Under the pieces are notes generated by a model, which had not been told where the DNA came from, made no database searches, and saw nothing but the letters and a program-made list of their open reading frames with translations. The position numbers and the translations under genes were made by a program. From the NCBI RefSeq assembly GCF_036880405.1, contig NZ_JBAJJM010000010.1, forward strand, positions 1 to 64,000: a stretch of DNA of 64,000 bases, read 5' to 3'. The DNA is from Mannheimia indoligenes. Lineage in GTDB: Bacteria; Pseudomonadota; Gammaproteobacteria; Enterobacterales; Pasteurellaceae. Within the stretch, counting starts at the first letter, position 1. Each line of letters starts with the position of its first letter. This document shows, one piece after another, positions 33,273 to 42,370 of the stretch.

Positions 33273-34151
33273 TTAACTAGAAAATGTATGGAAATATTGG
33301 AATAGCTCTTCAAGTTCTTCAAAATTTCCTTCTTCTTCTGATTTTTCGTAGCATAAATGTAAAACTAATTCAATGAAATAAAATCCAATAATACGGCTTT
33401 GAAATATTGCATTAGCATCACTTGGTAATATAAATTGAATGTCTGTGAACTTTCCATATGGATTCGAAGCCGAATTAGTAATTAGAACAACACTTGCATC
33501 TTTATTTTTGAACCATTTTCCTATCTCGATAGCAACATTATTAAAACGATAATAAGAGAAAATAACTAAAATATCATTCTTATTTAAATGTAGCATTTCT
33601 TTAGGTAACTCACTTGTGTCCAGAGAAAGCAAAGAAATATTATCACGAAAATATTTTATTAATGTAGAAAAATGTTTTGCCATTGCAAATGAAGAAGATG
33701 GACCAATAACAAAAATCCTTTTTTCTTTATCAAGCAATAAATTAATTAAAGCATCTAAATCTTTTAAATTTAATTGCCCTATAAATTTATCTAGTAAATT
33801 TTGAATATTATAGCTAAATTTAGTTGCCAAGCTCGTGGTACTAAAAAAATTATTTTTTTCTTTTTGATTATAAATAGTAATTGGAGGACGCAATTTATTA
33901 GGTTCAAGTCCTAGCTCAATGCTTTTTTTAAATTCTGAATAACCAGTAAATCCTAATTTATTTAAATAACGCCCAATAGTTGCTTTACTCACATTAGCAT
34001 TTACAGCAACATCAGTAATCCCACAATAGATAATCTCACTAAAATGCGATTTAAAATAATGCGTTAATCTTAATTCAGCGTCAGTTAATCTTACTAATTT
34101 ATCAGCTAACCGATTATACTCTTCTAGCACTAAAGAATTCAATTTTGTCAT
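33273..34151 (-). CDS. MurR/RpiR family regulator with SIS domain
   Basis: The 292-residue transcription factor has an N-terminal HTH_6 domain (about residues 1-77; GITDVAVNANVSKATIGRYL, LGFTGYSEFKKSIELGL). A C-terminal SIS phosphosugar-binding domain follows (about 115-270; KRIFVIGPSSSFAMAKHFS, DILVIFSYYRFNN, VVLITNSASNP). It is the last gene of the leftward dcuC-lyase-rpiR group, 37 bases after the lyase. It probably controls that operon in response to a metabolite binding the SIS domain; whether it activates or represses is not visible. Confidence 0.88.
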   Translation of the reverse strand: MTKLNSLVLEEYNRLADKLVRLTDAELRLTHYFKSHFSEIIYCGITDVAVNANVSKATIGRYLNKLGFTGYSEFKKSIELGLEPNKLRPPITIYNQKEKNNFFSTTSLATKFSYNIQNLLDKFIGQLNLKDLDALINLLLDKEKRIFVIGPSSSFAMAKHFSTLIKYFRDNISLLSLDTSELPKEMLHLNKNDILVIFSYYRFNNVAIEIGKWFKNKDASVVLITNSASNPYGKFTDIQFILPSDANAIFQSRIIGFYFIELVLHLCYEKSEEEGNFEELEELFQYFHTFSS

Positions 34152-34188
34152 TATTTTTCCTCACTATTTTATAAAATTTACTTAGGCT

Positions 34189-35556
34189 CTAAAGATTACT
34201 TTTAATACGAGAGAAACTAGAAAGAGTCTCTTGAATTAAACTATCATTACAGCCTAAATAGTTTGAAGGATTACAGGATTCCAAAATTTCAGAATCACTC
34301 AAAACATCTGTAATTAATTTATTACTTAAAAGTATATCAATCATTGATTTTTTATCATTATCCCCTCTTAATACTTGCTGCATTAATTTATAAGCAGACT
34401 GGCGACCTATTTTTTCAGCTAAAGCCATCATTACAGATTCCGACATAATAAAGTAGTATGACGCATTAAAATTTTCTCGCATCCTATTTACATTGATAAC
34501 TAAATGCTCAAATAATTCTTTAGCTCTGAATAATGCAGTTGAAACTGCTAAGCAAGCTTCTGGCATCAAATTCCAACTTAACATACGCATTGAAGCAGAA
34601 CGTACATCTTGCTGATCTAACATATTTGGGGCCCCAGATGCATACATCCATCCCATTCGTGAAAGTGTTTGTAACATATTACAATCACGAGGATTTGTTT
34701 TATGTGGCATTGTGCTTGAACCACCACCTTTTTTTCCTTCCATAGCTTCAAAAATTGGTGTGCGACACATCAATTCAATATCATTTGCTATACGGCATAA
34801 AGTACCGTGAATAAGGGCAAAGAATTGAATGACTTCAACATTTTGATCTTGGCTAGCATTATTCAATCCTTGCGGTACTGTTAGCCCAAGCTCAGCACAA
34901 AGTTTATCTCTTACATCCATTCCCTGTGAGCCCACAGATGCTAGATTCCCTACTGCTCCTCCATACATTCCTACAATTGCTCGTGGATAAATTTGTTCAA
35001 GGCGACTAAGATGTCTGCAAATTTCATTCAAATAAGAACTCATTTGCAACCCCCAAGTAGTTGCAGAAGCATCAATAGCATTTGTTCTGGCAACCATCAC
35101 AGTATTTTGATGCTCAACTATAGAATTACTTAATTGATTACCTAAAGCAATTAACTGTTTTCTGATAAGAGTCAAACTTTCTTTTAATCGCATTGATAAG
35201 CTACTATCTAATAAATCTTGTGTAGTGCAGCCCCAGTGCAAATATTTTTTTACCAAATCATCCCCATTATCTGCAACTTGATCAATGATAGGTTTAATTG
35301 GCATTCCTATAACTTGTGTTTCTTTTATTAAACGCTGCCAATCTATTTCCAGACTATCACAAGCAGTTTCTATTGATATAACTGCATCAAGAGGAATAAT
35401 ACCCAATTCCGCCTGCACCTTAGCAATTGCTTTTTCAAATTTGAGCCAACATTCAATCTGGTAATTTTCTGACCAAATTTTTTTCATTTCTTGTTGGGTA
35501 AATAATGGAGAATAAAGAGAAGCATCAAAAACAGAAACAGATGAATTCATATTCAT
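34189..35556 (-). CDS. Fumarase/aspartase-superfamily lyase, PcaB/PurB-like
   Basis: The 455-residue cytoplasmic lyase has the three superfamily boxes. KKYLHWGCTTQDLLDSS near residue 105 is closest to 3-carboxymuconate cycloisomerase (HWGATSQD). QDQNVEVIQFFALI forms part of the second box, and the signature GGSSTMPHKTNPRD is near residue 280. Superfamily members eliminate fumarate from substituted succinates or cyclise muconates. No aromatic-degradation gene is near, while the next gene upstream is a C4-dicarboxylate carrier, so a fumarate-releasing lyase is more likely. The exact substrate is unknown. ATG 35556 follows AAGGAG by five bases and starts 8 bases after the dcuC stop. Confidence 0.8.
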   Translation of the reverse strand: MNMNSSVSVFDASLYSPLFTQQEMKKIWSENYQIECWLKFEKAIAKVQAELGIIPLDAVISIETACDSLEIDWQRLIKETQVIGMPIKPIIDQVADNGDDLVKKYLHWGCTTQDLLDSSLSMRLKESLTLIRKQLIALGNQLSNSIVEHQNTVMVARTNAIDASATTWGLQMSSYLNEICRHLSRLEQIYPRAIVGMYGGAVGNLASVGSQGMDVRDKLCAELGLTVPQGLNNASQDQNVEVIQFFALIHGTLCRIANDIELMCRTPIFEAMEGKKGGGSSTMPHKTNPRDCNMLQTLSRMGWMYASGAPNMLDQQDVRSASMRMLSWNLMPEACLAVSTALFRAKELFEHLVINVNRMRENFNASYYFIMSESVMMALAEKIGRQSAYKLMQQVLRGDNDKKSMIDILLSNKLITDVLSDSEILESCNPSNYLGCNDSLIQETLSSFSRIKSNL

Positions 35557-35565
35557 AAAAACTCC

Positions 35566-36933
35566 TTAACCAACAATAATAGAAGTAACGATTGTAGCAA
35601 TTAAACCACCTACCATTGGAATTGATGTACGCTTAACCAATTCAATTGGTGAGATATTAGCAACACCTGCACAAGCTAGCACAACACCAGATACAGGAGA
35701 AAAAGAGCGAAAGATGCCTGCTGATAATTGCATTGGCATTGCTAATGTTGCCGTTGATATTCCTAAATTAGCTGCAGCTGTTGGTGCTAATCCGCCCAAA
35801 CTAAAGAATGCAGCATTACCTGAACCAGATAATAAAGTGACTAATCCAATAATAGAAACTAATAAAATAATCATCATTGAAGAACTTAAACCTAAATGAT
35901 CAGATAAATGCATCAAGCCATCAATAAAACCTATAGTTTCTAGTCCAACTACAAAAACCTGTGCTGCAATAATTAAAGAGACAACACTAGCAAATATATC
36001 ACCCATTCCCTGTAAATAAACTTTGAGTGATGCTGCCACTTTTTTACCATCTTTTGTATAGATAAAATCAAATAACATCGCTACAGCAAGAGAAAGAAAC
36101 ATTGCAGTAACAACATCAATTTTTATTGAAGTTACCAAAAACTTACTGAATGTTAGTAAAAGAGCTAGAGGTAAAATAGGTAAAATAGCAAAGTAAAGAG
36201 GTACCGTTTTTTGTTCATCATTTTTAACCTCCAGTTTAGATTCTCCGCCTTTTTGTGCATCTCTTTTATCAAAGAACTTTTGTGTTACGATATGTAAAAT
36301 AGCAATTACAATTGCCGTTATGATTCCTACTATAAGTTGGTGCTCTATAAAATAACTAGCGGCATCGATACCAATAATTTCAGCAGCTTTATTAGATGCT
36401 CCTGATGCTGGGCCTAGATCTAGACAAGCTGTTGTCGCTAAAACTGCTGCAACAGATGCAGGAGTGCAGCCAATAGAAACTAAAACAGGATAAAGGGCAA
36501 TCAATAAAAGCATTGCTAGCCCAACTGCACTAGGAATAAATACATTTAAAATTTGTCCTATAATATAAGTTAGCCCTAATAATAAATAAGGGTTACGAAT
36601 ATAGGACAAAGGTTTTATCGCAATTTTTACTAATGCATTAGCAGCTCCAATATGTCCCATATATTTAGCAAAACCACCAGTTGCCATAATAATTAGCCCT
36701 ATTTCTGCAACAGACTTAGCACTAATCGCTTTAATTACTAAGAATAGGTCAATAATTTCTGTTCCAGAAGATTGAGTTCCTTTTGGTAAAAAGGGAGTAT
36801 TATTTCCCAGAATACCGATAGTAATCATCAATAATCCTGCAAATAAAAGAATGGCTTGCGTATTATATTTCTTAATAATGAAATATCCCGTAGCAATCAC
36901 GATAAGAAGAGCAATAATTGAGAGCATCATCAT
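35566..36933 (-). CDS. DcuC family C4-dicarboxylate carrier
   Basis: The 455-residue inner-membrane protein has about twelve hydrophobic segments. It is of the DcuC family, which exports succinate or exchanges it with fumarate during anaerobic growth. Family stretches include IRNPYLLLGLTYIIGQ, CLDLGPASGASNKAAEIIG and the Gly/Ser-rich LLSGSGNAAFFSLGGLAP near residue 360. The start is one of three consecutive ATG codons at 36933, 36930 and 36927, behind GGAGG; the second or third has the better spacing. First gene of a three-gene operon with a lyase and a regulator. A perfect CRP site lies about 100 bases upstream. Confidence 0.88.
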   Translation of the reverse strand: MMMLSIIALLIVIATGYFIIKKYNTQAILLFAGLLMITIGILGNNTPFLPKGTQSSGTEIIDLFLVIKAISAKSVAEIGLIIMATGGFAKYMGHIGAANALVKIAIKPLSYIRNPYLLLGLTYIIGQILNVFIPSAVGLAMLLLIALYPVLVSIGCTPASVAAVLATTACLDLGPASGASNKAAEIIGIDAASYFIEHQLIVGIITAIVIAILHIVTQKFFDKRDAQKGGESKLEVKNDEQKTVPLYFAILPILPLALLLTFSKFLVTSIKIDVVTAMFLSLAVAMLFDFIYTKDGKKVAASLKVYLQGMGDIFASVVSLIIAAQVFVVGLETIGFIDGLMHLSDHLGLSSSMMIILLVSIIGLVTLLSGSGNAAFFSLGGLAPTAAANLGISTATLAMPMQLSAGIFRSFSPVSGVVLACAGVANISPIELVKRTSIPMVGGLIATIVTSIIVG

Positions 36934-37023
36934 AACCTCCTGAATTAATATGGAAGTTTGACTATAAAACGATGGGTAAATAAAAAATATGAGAAAAAGA
37001 ATTTCCCATTTATCTTATGTTGA

Positions 37024-37045
37024 GAATGTGATCTCTATCACATTT
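37024..37045. promoter_or_regulatory. CRP site ahead of the dcuC-lyase-rpiR operon
   Basis: TGTGA (37027-37031), six bases, TCACA (37038-37042): all ten core positions match the CRP consensus. It is 91-106 bases ahead of the dcuC start codons, suiting activation by cAMP-CRP. Confidence 0.85.
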
Positions 37046-37132
37046 AATGAGCACTATAATATCTTTATTAATAACCAGTATTTGAGTATTTCAACAAAAC
37101 TATAATTTAATAAACGTACCGAAACTTAATTA

Positions 37133-37164
37133 TAAAAAGGGCGAATATTATTTTTCATTCGCCC
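37133..37164 (-). terminator. htpX terminator
   Basis: GGGCGAAT (37139-37146) pairs with ATTCGCCC (37157-37164); the AAAAA before it gives a T-tract on the minus strand, 18 bases beyond the htpX stop. Confidence 0.88.
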
Positions 37165-37181
37165 CCTAAATAATATGTATA

Positions 37182-38051
37182 TTATAAGCCTCTTAACGCT
37201 TCGATACGTTTTTCTAACGGTGGGTGGCTCATAAATAATTCTTTACCACGTGCACCGTTAATCATAAACGCAGCAAGAGAACCGTGCAACTCTTGTGGCT
37301 CGTGAATACGCTGCAAACGTTGTAAAGCTGCAATCATTTTCTCTTTACCTACTAACTGAGCCGAACCTGCATCTGCACGGAATTCACGATGGCGGGAGAA
37401 CCACATTGCAATCATTGTTGCTAATACACCAAATACCATCTGCAACACAATATCTACCACCCAAAACACTAACGTGTTAGTGCTTGAGTTACCGTTTTCA
37501 TCACGAGAACTTGCCGCAGCAGTTGAAATAATACGAGCTAAGAAAATCACAAAGGTATTTAATACACCTTGTAAAAGTGTCATTGTTACCATATCGCCGT
37601 TAGCAATGTGTGCCACTTCGTGTGCGACTACCGCTTCCGCTTCATCTTGGGTCATTGAGTTAAGTAAACCTGTACTTACCGCAACTAACGAATTACTCTT
37701 TGTTGCCCCTGTTGCAAATGCGTTTACATCTGCTGAGTGGTAAATGGCAATATCCGGCATCGGGATATTTGCTTGCTGTGCTTGGCGTTGAACAGTGTTG
37801 AATAACCATTGTTCCGCTTCATTACGAGGTTGTTTAATTACTTCTGCCCCAACTGAGCGTAACGCCATTGATTTAGATAAAAACAGAGAAATTAAAGAAC
37901 CACTGAAACCAAATACTAAAGAAAGAATTAAAATCCCACCAACGCTTTGCCCTTGAATACCGGTTACATTAAAAATAATATTTAAAACAATCCCTAAAAC
38001 AAAGGTAATCGCTAAGTTGGTTAATAAGAATAAAATGACACGTTTTGCCAT
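37182..38051 (-). CDS. htpX: Membrane-bound zinc metalloprotease HtpX
   Basis: M48-family protease of the inner membrane that degrades misfolded membrane proteins together with FtsH. The 289-residue protein has two N-terminal membrane spans (RVILFLLTNLAITFVLG and GILILSLVFGFSGSLISLFL). The zinc motif HEVAH (AVVAHEVAHIANGDM) is near residue 145, two more spans follow, and the third zinc ligand is in the FRADAGSAQ box near residue 220. I chose ATG 38051 (MAKRVILFLL) because the N-terminus then matches the family and GGAGA is upstream; ATG 38084 would add eleven odd residues. Confidence 0.95.
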   Translation of the reverse strand: MAKRVILFLLTNLAITFVLGIVLNIIFNVTGIQGQSVGGILILSLVFGFSGSLISLFLSKSMALRSVGAEVIKQPRNEAEQWLFNTVQRQAQQANIPMPDIAIYHSADVNAFATGATKSNSLVAVSTGLLNSMTQDEAEAVVAHEVAHIANGDMVTMTLLQGVLNTFVIFLARIISTAAASSRDENGNSSTNTLVFWVVDIVLQMVFGVLATMIAMWFSRHREFRADAGSAQLVGKEKMIAALQRLQRIHEPQELHGSLAAFMINGARGKELFMSHPPLEKRIEALRGL

Positions 38052-38138
38052 AATGTTGTAAATCTCCAAAAATAATAGATGCAATGTTGCCTAATTAAGA
38101 TAATGCTTTTGTCAGCAAATTCAAGAGTTTGTTCACAA

Positions 38139-39221
38139 TTATTCCCATAAATTTAACTGCTTATTTACTTTTTTCTCGGGAAAATGCACATTTAAGCCGA
38201 TTAAGCGGATTTTTCGCTTATTTCTACGTACAAAAATTTGTGCTAATAATTCCTCAAATCGCTGGTAGGCAAAGCCTTCGGTAGTTCGCTCAAGCGTAGT
38301 TTGGGTAAAGTCATCAAACTTCAATTTTATGCCTAATTTTTTAAATTCAGCTAACGGCACATCTGACCAGTTCCGCTGAATTCTAAATGCTAATTTATCA
38401 AATAGCTCTGCAATCACTGATTTGGCTTGCTCAAACGTCCAAATATCATCAAGTAACGTATTTTCTACCGCTAATGACTTTCTTGGGCGATAAGGCTCTA
38501 CTATTCTTTCGTCTATGCCGTGGCTAAAATCCCACAATCTTTGTCCAAATTTACCAAATTCACGGTAAATTATCGCTTTTTCTGCTTGCTGAATATCGCC
38601 ACAGGTTTCAAAACCAAGCTGCTTTAATTTTTCATTAGTTACTTTGCCTACGCCGGGGATTTTTGCAAGCGGTAGATTTTTCACAAAATTTTGCACTTCA
38701 TCAGGGGTAATCACAAACTGCCCGTTAGGTTTGTTTTGATCGGAGGCAATTTTGGCTAAAAATTTCAGTGGAGCAACGCCGGCAGAGGCGGTTAATTTCA
38801 GTTCATTGAAAATATCATTACGGATAGCCTCTGCAATCCAAGTGGCAGAACCTGAATAAAGCTCGCAATCACTCACATCTAAATAGGCTTCATCAAGGGA
38901 AAGGGCTTCGATAATATCGGTATAGCGGTGAAAAATTTGGTGAATTTGAGCGGAAACCGCTTTATACAATGGCATATTCACCGGCAATAAAATTAAATTC
39001 GGGCATTTTTTCAAGGCGGTTGCGGTCGCCATCGCACTGTGCAAGCCAAATTTTCGGGCTTCGTAATTGCAAGTTGTCAGCACACCACGTTGATTTGCAC
39101 TGCCGCCCACCGCCACCGGTTTGCCGACCAAAGACGGATCTTCTCGCATTTCCACCGCAGCATAAAAGCAATCCATATCAATATGGATAATTTTCCGCTG
39201 ACTTTTGCTTTGATTCGACAT
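38139..39221 (-). CDS. dinB: DNA polymerase IV
   Basis: Y-family translesion polymerase used in SOS mutagenesis (cytoplasm). The 360-residue protein has the catalytic IIHIDMDCFYAAVEM near residues 11-25, with the steric-gate region following. It also has LSLDEAYLDVS near residue 103 (the SxDE motif), a helix-hairpin-helix in LAKIPGVGKVTNEKL near residue 180, and ends near the beta-clamp-binding C-terminus (QLNLWE). The start is ATG 39221 with GGGGA upstream; a TTG two codons earlier is less likely. A LexA box lies 41-60 bases upstream. Confidence 0.95.
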   Translation of the reverse strand: MSNQSKSQRKIIHIDMDCFYAAVEMREDPSLVGKPVAVGGSANQRGVLTTCNYEARKFGLHSAMATATALKKCPNLILLPVNMPLYKAVSAQIHQIFHRYTDIIEALSLDEAYLDVSDCELYSGSATWIAEAIRNDIFNELKLTASAGVAPLKFLAKIASDQNKPNGQFVITPDEVQNFVKNLPLAKIPGVGKVTNEKLKQLGFETCGDIQQAEKAIIYREFGKFGQRLWDFSHGIDERIVEPYRPRKSLAVENTLLDDIWTFEQAKSVIAELFDKLAFRIQRNWSDVPLAEFKKLGIKLKFDDFTQTTLERTTEGFAYQRFEELLAQIFVRRNKRKIRLIGLNVHFPEKKVNKQLNLWE

Positions 39222-39261
39222 TTGCAAAATTCCCCAACAATCACACCGCTTACAATAAAAT

Positions 39262-39281
39262 AACTGTATATAAAAACAGTT
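39262..39281. promoter_or_regulatory. LexA (SOS) box ahead of dinB
   Basis: CTGTATATAAAAACAG (39264-39279) is CTG-N10-CAG with an alternating TATATA core, flanked by A/T as in strong gamma-proteobacterial SOS boxes. It lies between dinB and the divergent lysO; the distance to dinB (about 43 bases) fits repression of dinB. Confidence 0.85.
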
Positions 39282-39342
39282 TTATTTTATGCCCTTATTG
39301 TTAAAATTTCAAGATTAAATCAATATTAAAAAAGGATAAAAA

Positions 39343-40254
39343 ATGCTCTACGGTTTAGCCATTGTGCTAATTCCCCTTTTTCTTGGTTATCTAATCACCG
39401 TTAAAAACCACCGCTATATGGCGATTGTCAATAAAGTCGTGAACATCTGCCTTTATCTGATTTTGTTGGTAATGGGGATTTCGCTCGGACAAATCGACAA
39501 CATCTTAACCGAGTTGCCACAAATCGGTGGAATGGCGTTTAGTTTAGTTGCTATTTTGCTTCTCTCAAACATTGCAGGTTTAGTGATTTACGACAGATTA
39601 CAACCAATGAAAAGAGAGCAAATCAGCCGAGACGAACTCCCTTCTCGTCTGCATTTACTCATTGATTCCTTTAAATTAATCGGCGTAACCTTACTAGGCG
39701 GCATTATTGGCTATTACACTAAAGGCTCTGTAGATTTCCCTTTACACGCAAGCACTTATGTTTTAGAAGTGATGATTTTCGGGGTGGGTATTCAGCTTCG
39801 CAATAGCGGTATTCCATTGCGAGAAGTATTCTTTAACAAACGGGGCATTTACACTTCAATTGTGATGATTGTAAGCTCGCTAATTGGTGGCATAATTGCC
39901 TCATTTTTACTCAATATTTCACTTGCTAAAGGCTTAACCTTTGCTTCTGCTTTCGGTTGGTATTCCCTTTCAAGTGTGCTGGTGAACGATGCTTGGGGTC
40001 CGATTTACGGCAGTATTGCTTTTTTTAATGATATTTCTCGTGAAATTTTATGCCTGTTTTTAGTGCCGCTCTTTATGCGACAATTCCCCTCAACCGCAGT
40101 CGGCATTGGCGGAGCAACCTCTCTTGACTGTATGCTCCCAATCATTCAAAAATCGGGCGGTATTCAAATTGTGCCACTTGCCATTAGTTTCGGCTTTATC
40201 GTCAATTTAGCCGCCCCGTTATTATTGGCGATTTTTATTGGGTTAGAGGGTTAA
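39343..40254 (+). CDS. lysO: Lysine exporter LysO family protein
   Basis: The 303-residue inner-membrane protein of the LysO/YbjE family exports lysine (and toxic analogues) in E. coli. There are about eight hydrophobic segments. The family core FGWYSLSSVLVNDAWGPIYG is near residue 205, followed by IAFFNDISREILC, where acidic residues (Asp, Glu) of the lysine path lie. Start ATG 39343 follows AAAAGGATAAAAA. It ends overlapping by 12 bases, in antisense, the end of the convergent GlxA-type regulator gene. Length equals the E. coli protein within a few residues. Confidence 0.9.
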   Translation: MLYGLAIVLIPLFLGYLITVKNHRYMAIVNKVVNICLYLILLVMGISLGQIDNILTELPQIGGMAFSLVAILLLSNIAGLVIYDRLQPMKREQISRDELPSRLHLLIDSFKLIGVTLLGGIIGYYTKGSVDFPLHASTYVLEVMIFGVGIQLRNSGIPLREVFFNKRGIYTSIVMIVSSLIGGIIASFLLNISLAKGLTFASAFGWYSLSSVLVNDAWGPIYGSIAFFNDISREILCLFLVPLFMRQFPSTAVGIGGATSLDCMLPIIQKSGGIQIVPLAISFGFIVNLAAPLLLAIFIGLEG

Positions 40255-41202
40255 ACTACCGAAATTCCGCCTCCATTGACTTGGGCTAACAAAATGTTTA
40301 GTTTTAAAATGTTGGCGGAAAGAAGTAGCCGTTTGAAAGCCTATTTCTGCTGCAATTTGCTCTATACTCAAATCACTGCTCTCCAATAATTCTCTTCCCC
40401 GTTGCAAACGAGTTTCTATTAACCATTCGCCTACTGCCATACCTGTCGCTTTACGAAAATGGCGAGTAAAGGTACTACGACTCATTGCTAAACGTTCAGC
40501 AAGTTCATCAATAGTATGTGCATTATTTAAATTTTCTCTTAGAAAATCCAATAATTGATTGATAGTTTGGTTATTGGTTCGTGTTGCAATCGGCTGTTCA
40601 ATAAACTGTGCCTGCCCCCCATCTCTATGAGGAGCAGAAACTAACATTCTTGCTAAACGATTACTTACTTTCACACCGTGAAATTTCCGTACAATAGCTA
40701 AGCAACAATCTAAACCAGCCATTGCTCCAGCAGAAGTAATTAACCTATCTTGTTCAACATAAAGAGCATTTAAATCTAGTTTTATCTGCGGAAAACGCTG
40801 ACTGAAATCAGCTTCAGCAAGCCAATGTGTTGCCGCCATCTTGCCGTTTAGTAAACCACTATAAGCTAACGCATAAGTGCCATAACACAGACCTATAATT
40901 GTTGCACCACGCTGATAGTTTCGTTGTAAAGCCTCGCTAAATAGTGAGCTAGGTGGTGTATTAAGATCTGCCCACCCTGCAATAACAATGAGATCTGCTT
41001 CATCTAAGTAATTTAAATCCTCATCGGCAGAAATTGTAATTTTCCCACCATTTCCGACCGCTTGCAGTTGTTCTTCTGAAACCGTTTTGCATTCAAAAAG
41101 TGGCAATCCATCTATCTCCGCCATAAAAATCATTTGCGGAGGCACGAGAACGATAGGATTGAAATTTGGGTAAAGCACAAAAGCGACTTTAGGCAAATTC
41201 AT
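40243..41202 (-). CDS. GlxA family transcriptional regulator (DJ-1/PfpI plus AraC)
   Basis: The 319-residue regulator has an N-terminal class I glutamine-amidotransferase-like (DJ-1/PfpI) domain (about 1-190). Its nucleophile-elbow stretch is GATIIGLCYGTYALA with Cys near residue 102. A C-terminal AraC-type double helix-turn-helix follows (about 215-315; TIDELAERLAMSRSTFTRHF, then SIEQIAAEIGFQTATSFRQHF). It is divergent from a secreted MBL-fold protein at 41345, with 142 bases between, and is a reasonable candidate for its regulator. The ligand is unknown. Confidence 0.88.
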   Translation of the reverse strand: MNLPKVAFVLYPNFNPIVLVPPQMIFMAEIDGLPLFECKTVSEEQLQAVGNGGKITISADEDLNYLDEADLIVIAGWADLNTPPSSLFSEALQRNYQRGATIIGLCYGTYALAYSGLLNGKMAATHWLAEADFSQRFPQIKLDLNALYVEQDRLITSAGAMAGLDCCLAIVRKFHGVKVSNRLARMLVSAPHRDGGQAQFIEQPIATRTNNQTINQLLDFLRENLNNAHTIDELAERLAMSRSTFTRHFRKATGMAVGEWLIETRLQRGRELLESSDLSIEQIAAEIGFQTATSFRQHFKTKHFVSPSQWRRNFGSLTL

Positions 41203-41344
41203 TATTTTTTCCTAACAAATGAAATTGACCCAATTCTTTCGATTACTGCTCTAAAAGTCAATATTTCTTACTGCTATTTTTGCCGATAATAACCCTCATC
41301 AACAAGCAGTCATTTTTAATGAAATCTCACATAAAGGAAATATT

Positions 41345-42196
41345 ATGAAATTAAAAGCTACTCTTGCTTCTCTCACATTAAGCTCAATGCTTATCAGTAC
41401 AGCAAATGCTGAAATCAGCTATCAACATATTCGTAATGCTACGGCAAAAATAACTTATGGTGATGCAACTTTTTTAGTTGATCCTTACTTAGCTGAAAAA
41501 GGCAAATATGCCGGTTTTGCCGGCACTAAAAATAGTGAACAACGTAATCCTATGATTGATCTGGCTGAACCTGTAGAAAATATTCTAAAAGGTATAGATG
41601 CGGTTATTGTAACGCATACTCACGATGATCACTGGGACGAAGTTGCACAAAAATTAATTGATAAAAATTTACCGATTTTTGTACAGGATGCAAATGATGC
41701 TAAGATTATTCGTGCTCAAGGATTTAAAGATGTGCGAGTAGTCGGTAAAAATACGGAATTTAAACAAGTAAAATTATCTAAAACAGGGGGTCAGCACGGC
41801 ACAGATGCTATGTATTCCAACCCTGCTTTAGCTGAATTATTAGGTAATGCAATGGGCGTAGTATTCAAATCTAAAAATGAGAAAACCCTTTATATTGTAG
41901 GCGATACCATTTGGAATGAACAGGTAGAAATGGCATTAAATCAATATAAACCTGAGGTTATTGTGATGAATACCGGGCACGCAGAATTAGGTAATTCTTC
42001 TGATAGTATCATTATGGGAACGGCTGACGTAGCAAAAATGGCAAAAATAATGCCAAACTCATCAATTATTACAGTACATATGGATAGCGTTAATCACGCA
42101 ACAACGAGTAAATCAGATATGAAAGCATTCATCAAAGGGACGGATTTTGAAAAACGCGTTTATGTACCAAATGAAAGCGAAGTATTAAAATACTAA
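41345..42196 (+). CDS. Periplasmic metallo-beta-lactamase-fold hydrolase (UlaG-like)
   Basis: A 283-residue precursor with signal peptide MKLKATLASLTLSSMLISTANA and a single MBL domain of the UlaG type. Zinc ligands are in VTHTHDDHWDE (HxHxDH, near residues 95-101). The distal Asp is in LYIVGDTIW near residue 185 and further His residues in TGHAELG and TVHMDSVNHAT. A secreted location is unusual for UlaG-like lactonases, so the substrate is open. Start ATG 41345 follows AAAGGAAAT. The divergent GlxA-type regulator next door may control it. A USS-pair hairpin follows. Confidence 0.82.
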   Translation: MKLKATLASLTLSSMLISTANAEISYQHIRNATAKITYGDATFLVDPYLAEKGKYAGFAGTKNSEQRNPMIDLAEPVENILKGIDAVIVTHTHDDHWDEVAQKLIDKNLPIFVQDANDAKIIRAQGFKDVRVVGKNTEFKQVKLSKTGGQHGTDAMYSNPALAELLGNAMGVVFKSKNEKTLYIVGDTIWNEQVEMALNQYKPEVIVMNTGHAELGNSSDSIIMGTADVAKMAKIMPNSSIITVHMDSVNHATTSKSDMKAFIKGTDFEKRVYVPNESEVLKY

Positions 42197-42213
42197 TATC
42201 ACATCTAACCATA

Positions 42214-42271
42214 ACAAGCGGTCGTTTTTAACTAACATTTTGCAAAAAATTGAGTAAAAATCACCGCTTGT
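42214..42271. terminator. Long USS-pair hairpin between the MBL gene and aspS
   Basis: ACAAGCGGT (42214-42222) faces ACCGCTTGT (42263-42271), and the next bases also pair (GTTTTTA with TAAAAAT). T-tract quality is moderate. Confidence 0.68.
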
Positions 42272-42370
42272 TTGTTTTTATTTCTCCCTTTCAAGCCAAT
42301 TTCCGCTATAATCTTCAAGCTTTCCCCGATATTCGGGCAATCATTTTCAAAATTCAAAAGGATAATTTAT

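Noticed and set aside
37078..37095. TTGAGTATTTCAA near the dcuC promoter as an FNR site
   Set aside because: Half-sites TTGA/TCAA are five bases apart instead of six, so it does not fit the FNR dyad.
36934..37181. Small ORF or RNA in the dcuC-htpX gap
   Set aside because: Only stop-rich AT sequence, the CRP site and the htpX terminator are present.
42272..42370. Long N-terminal extension of aspS
   Set aside because: No homology to AspS; the ATG at 42371 has a good ribosome site and the normal N-terminus.
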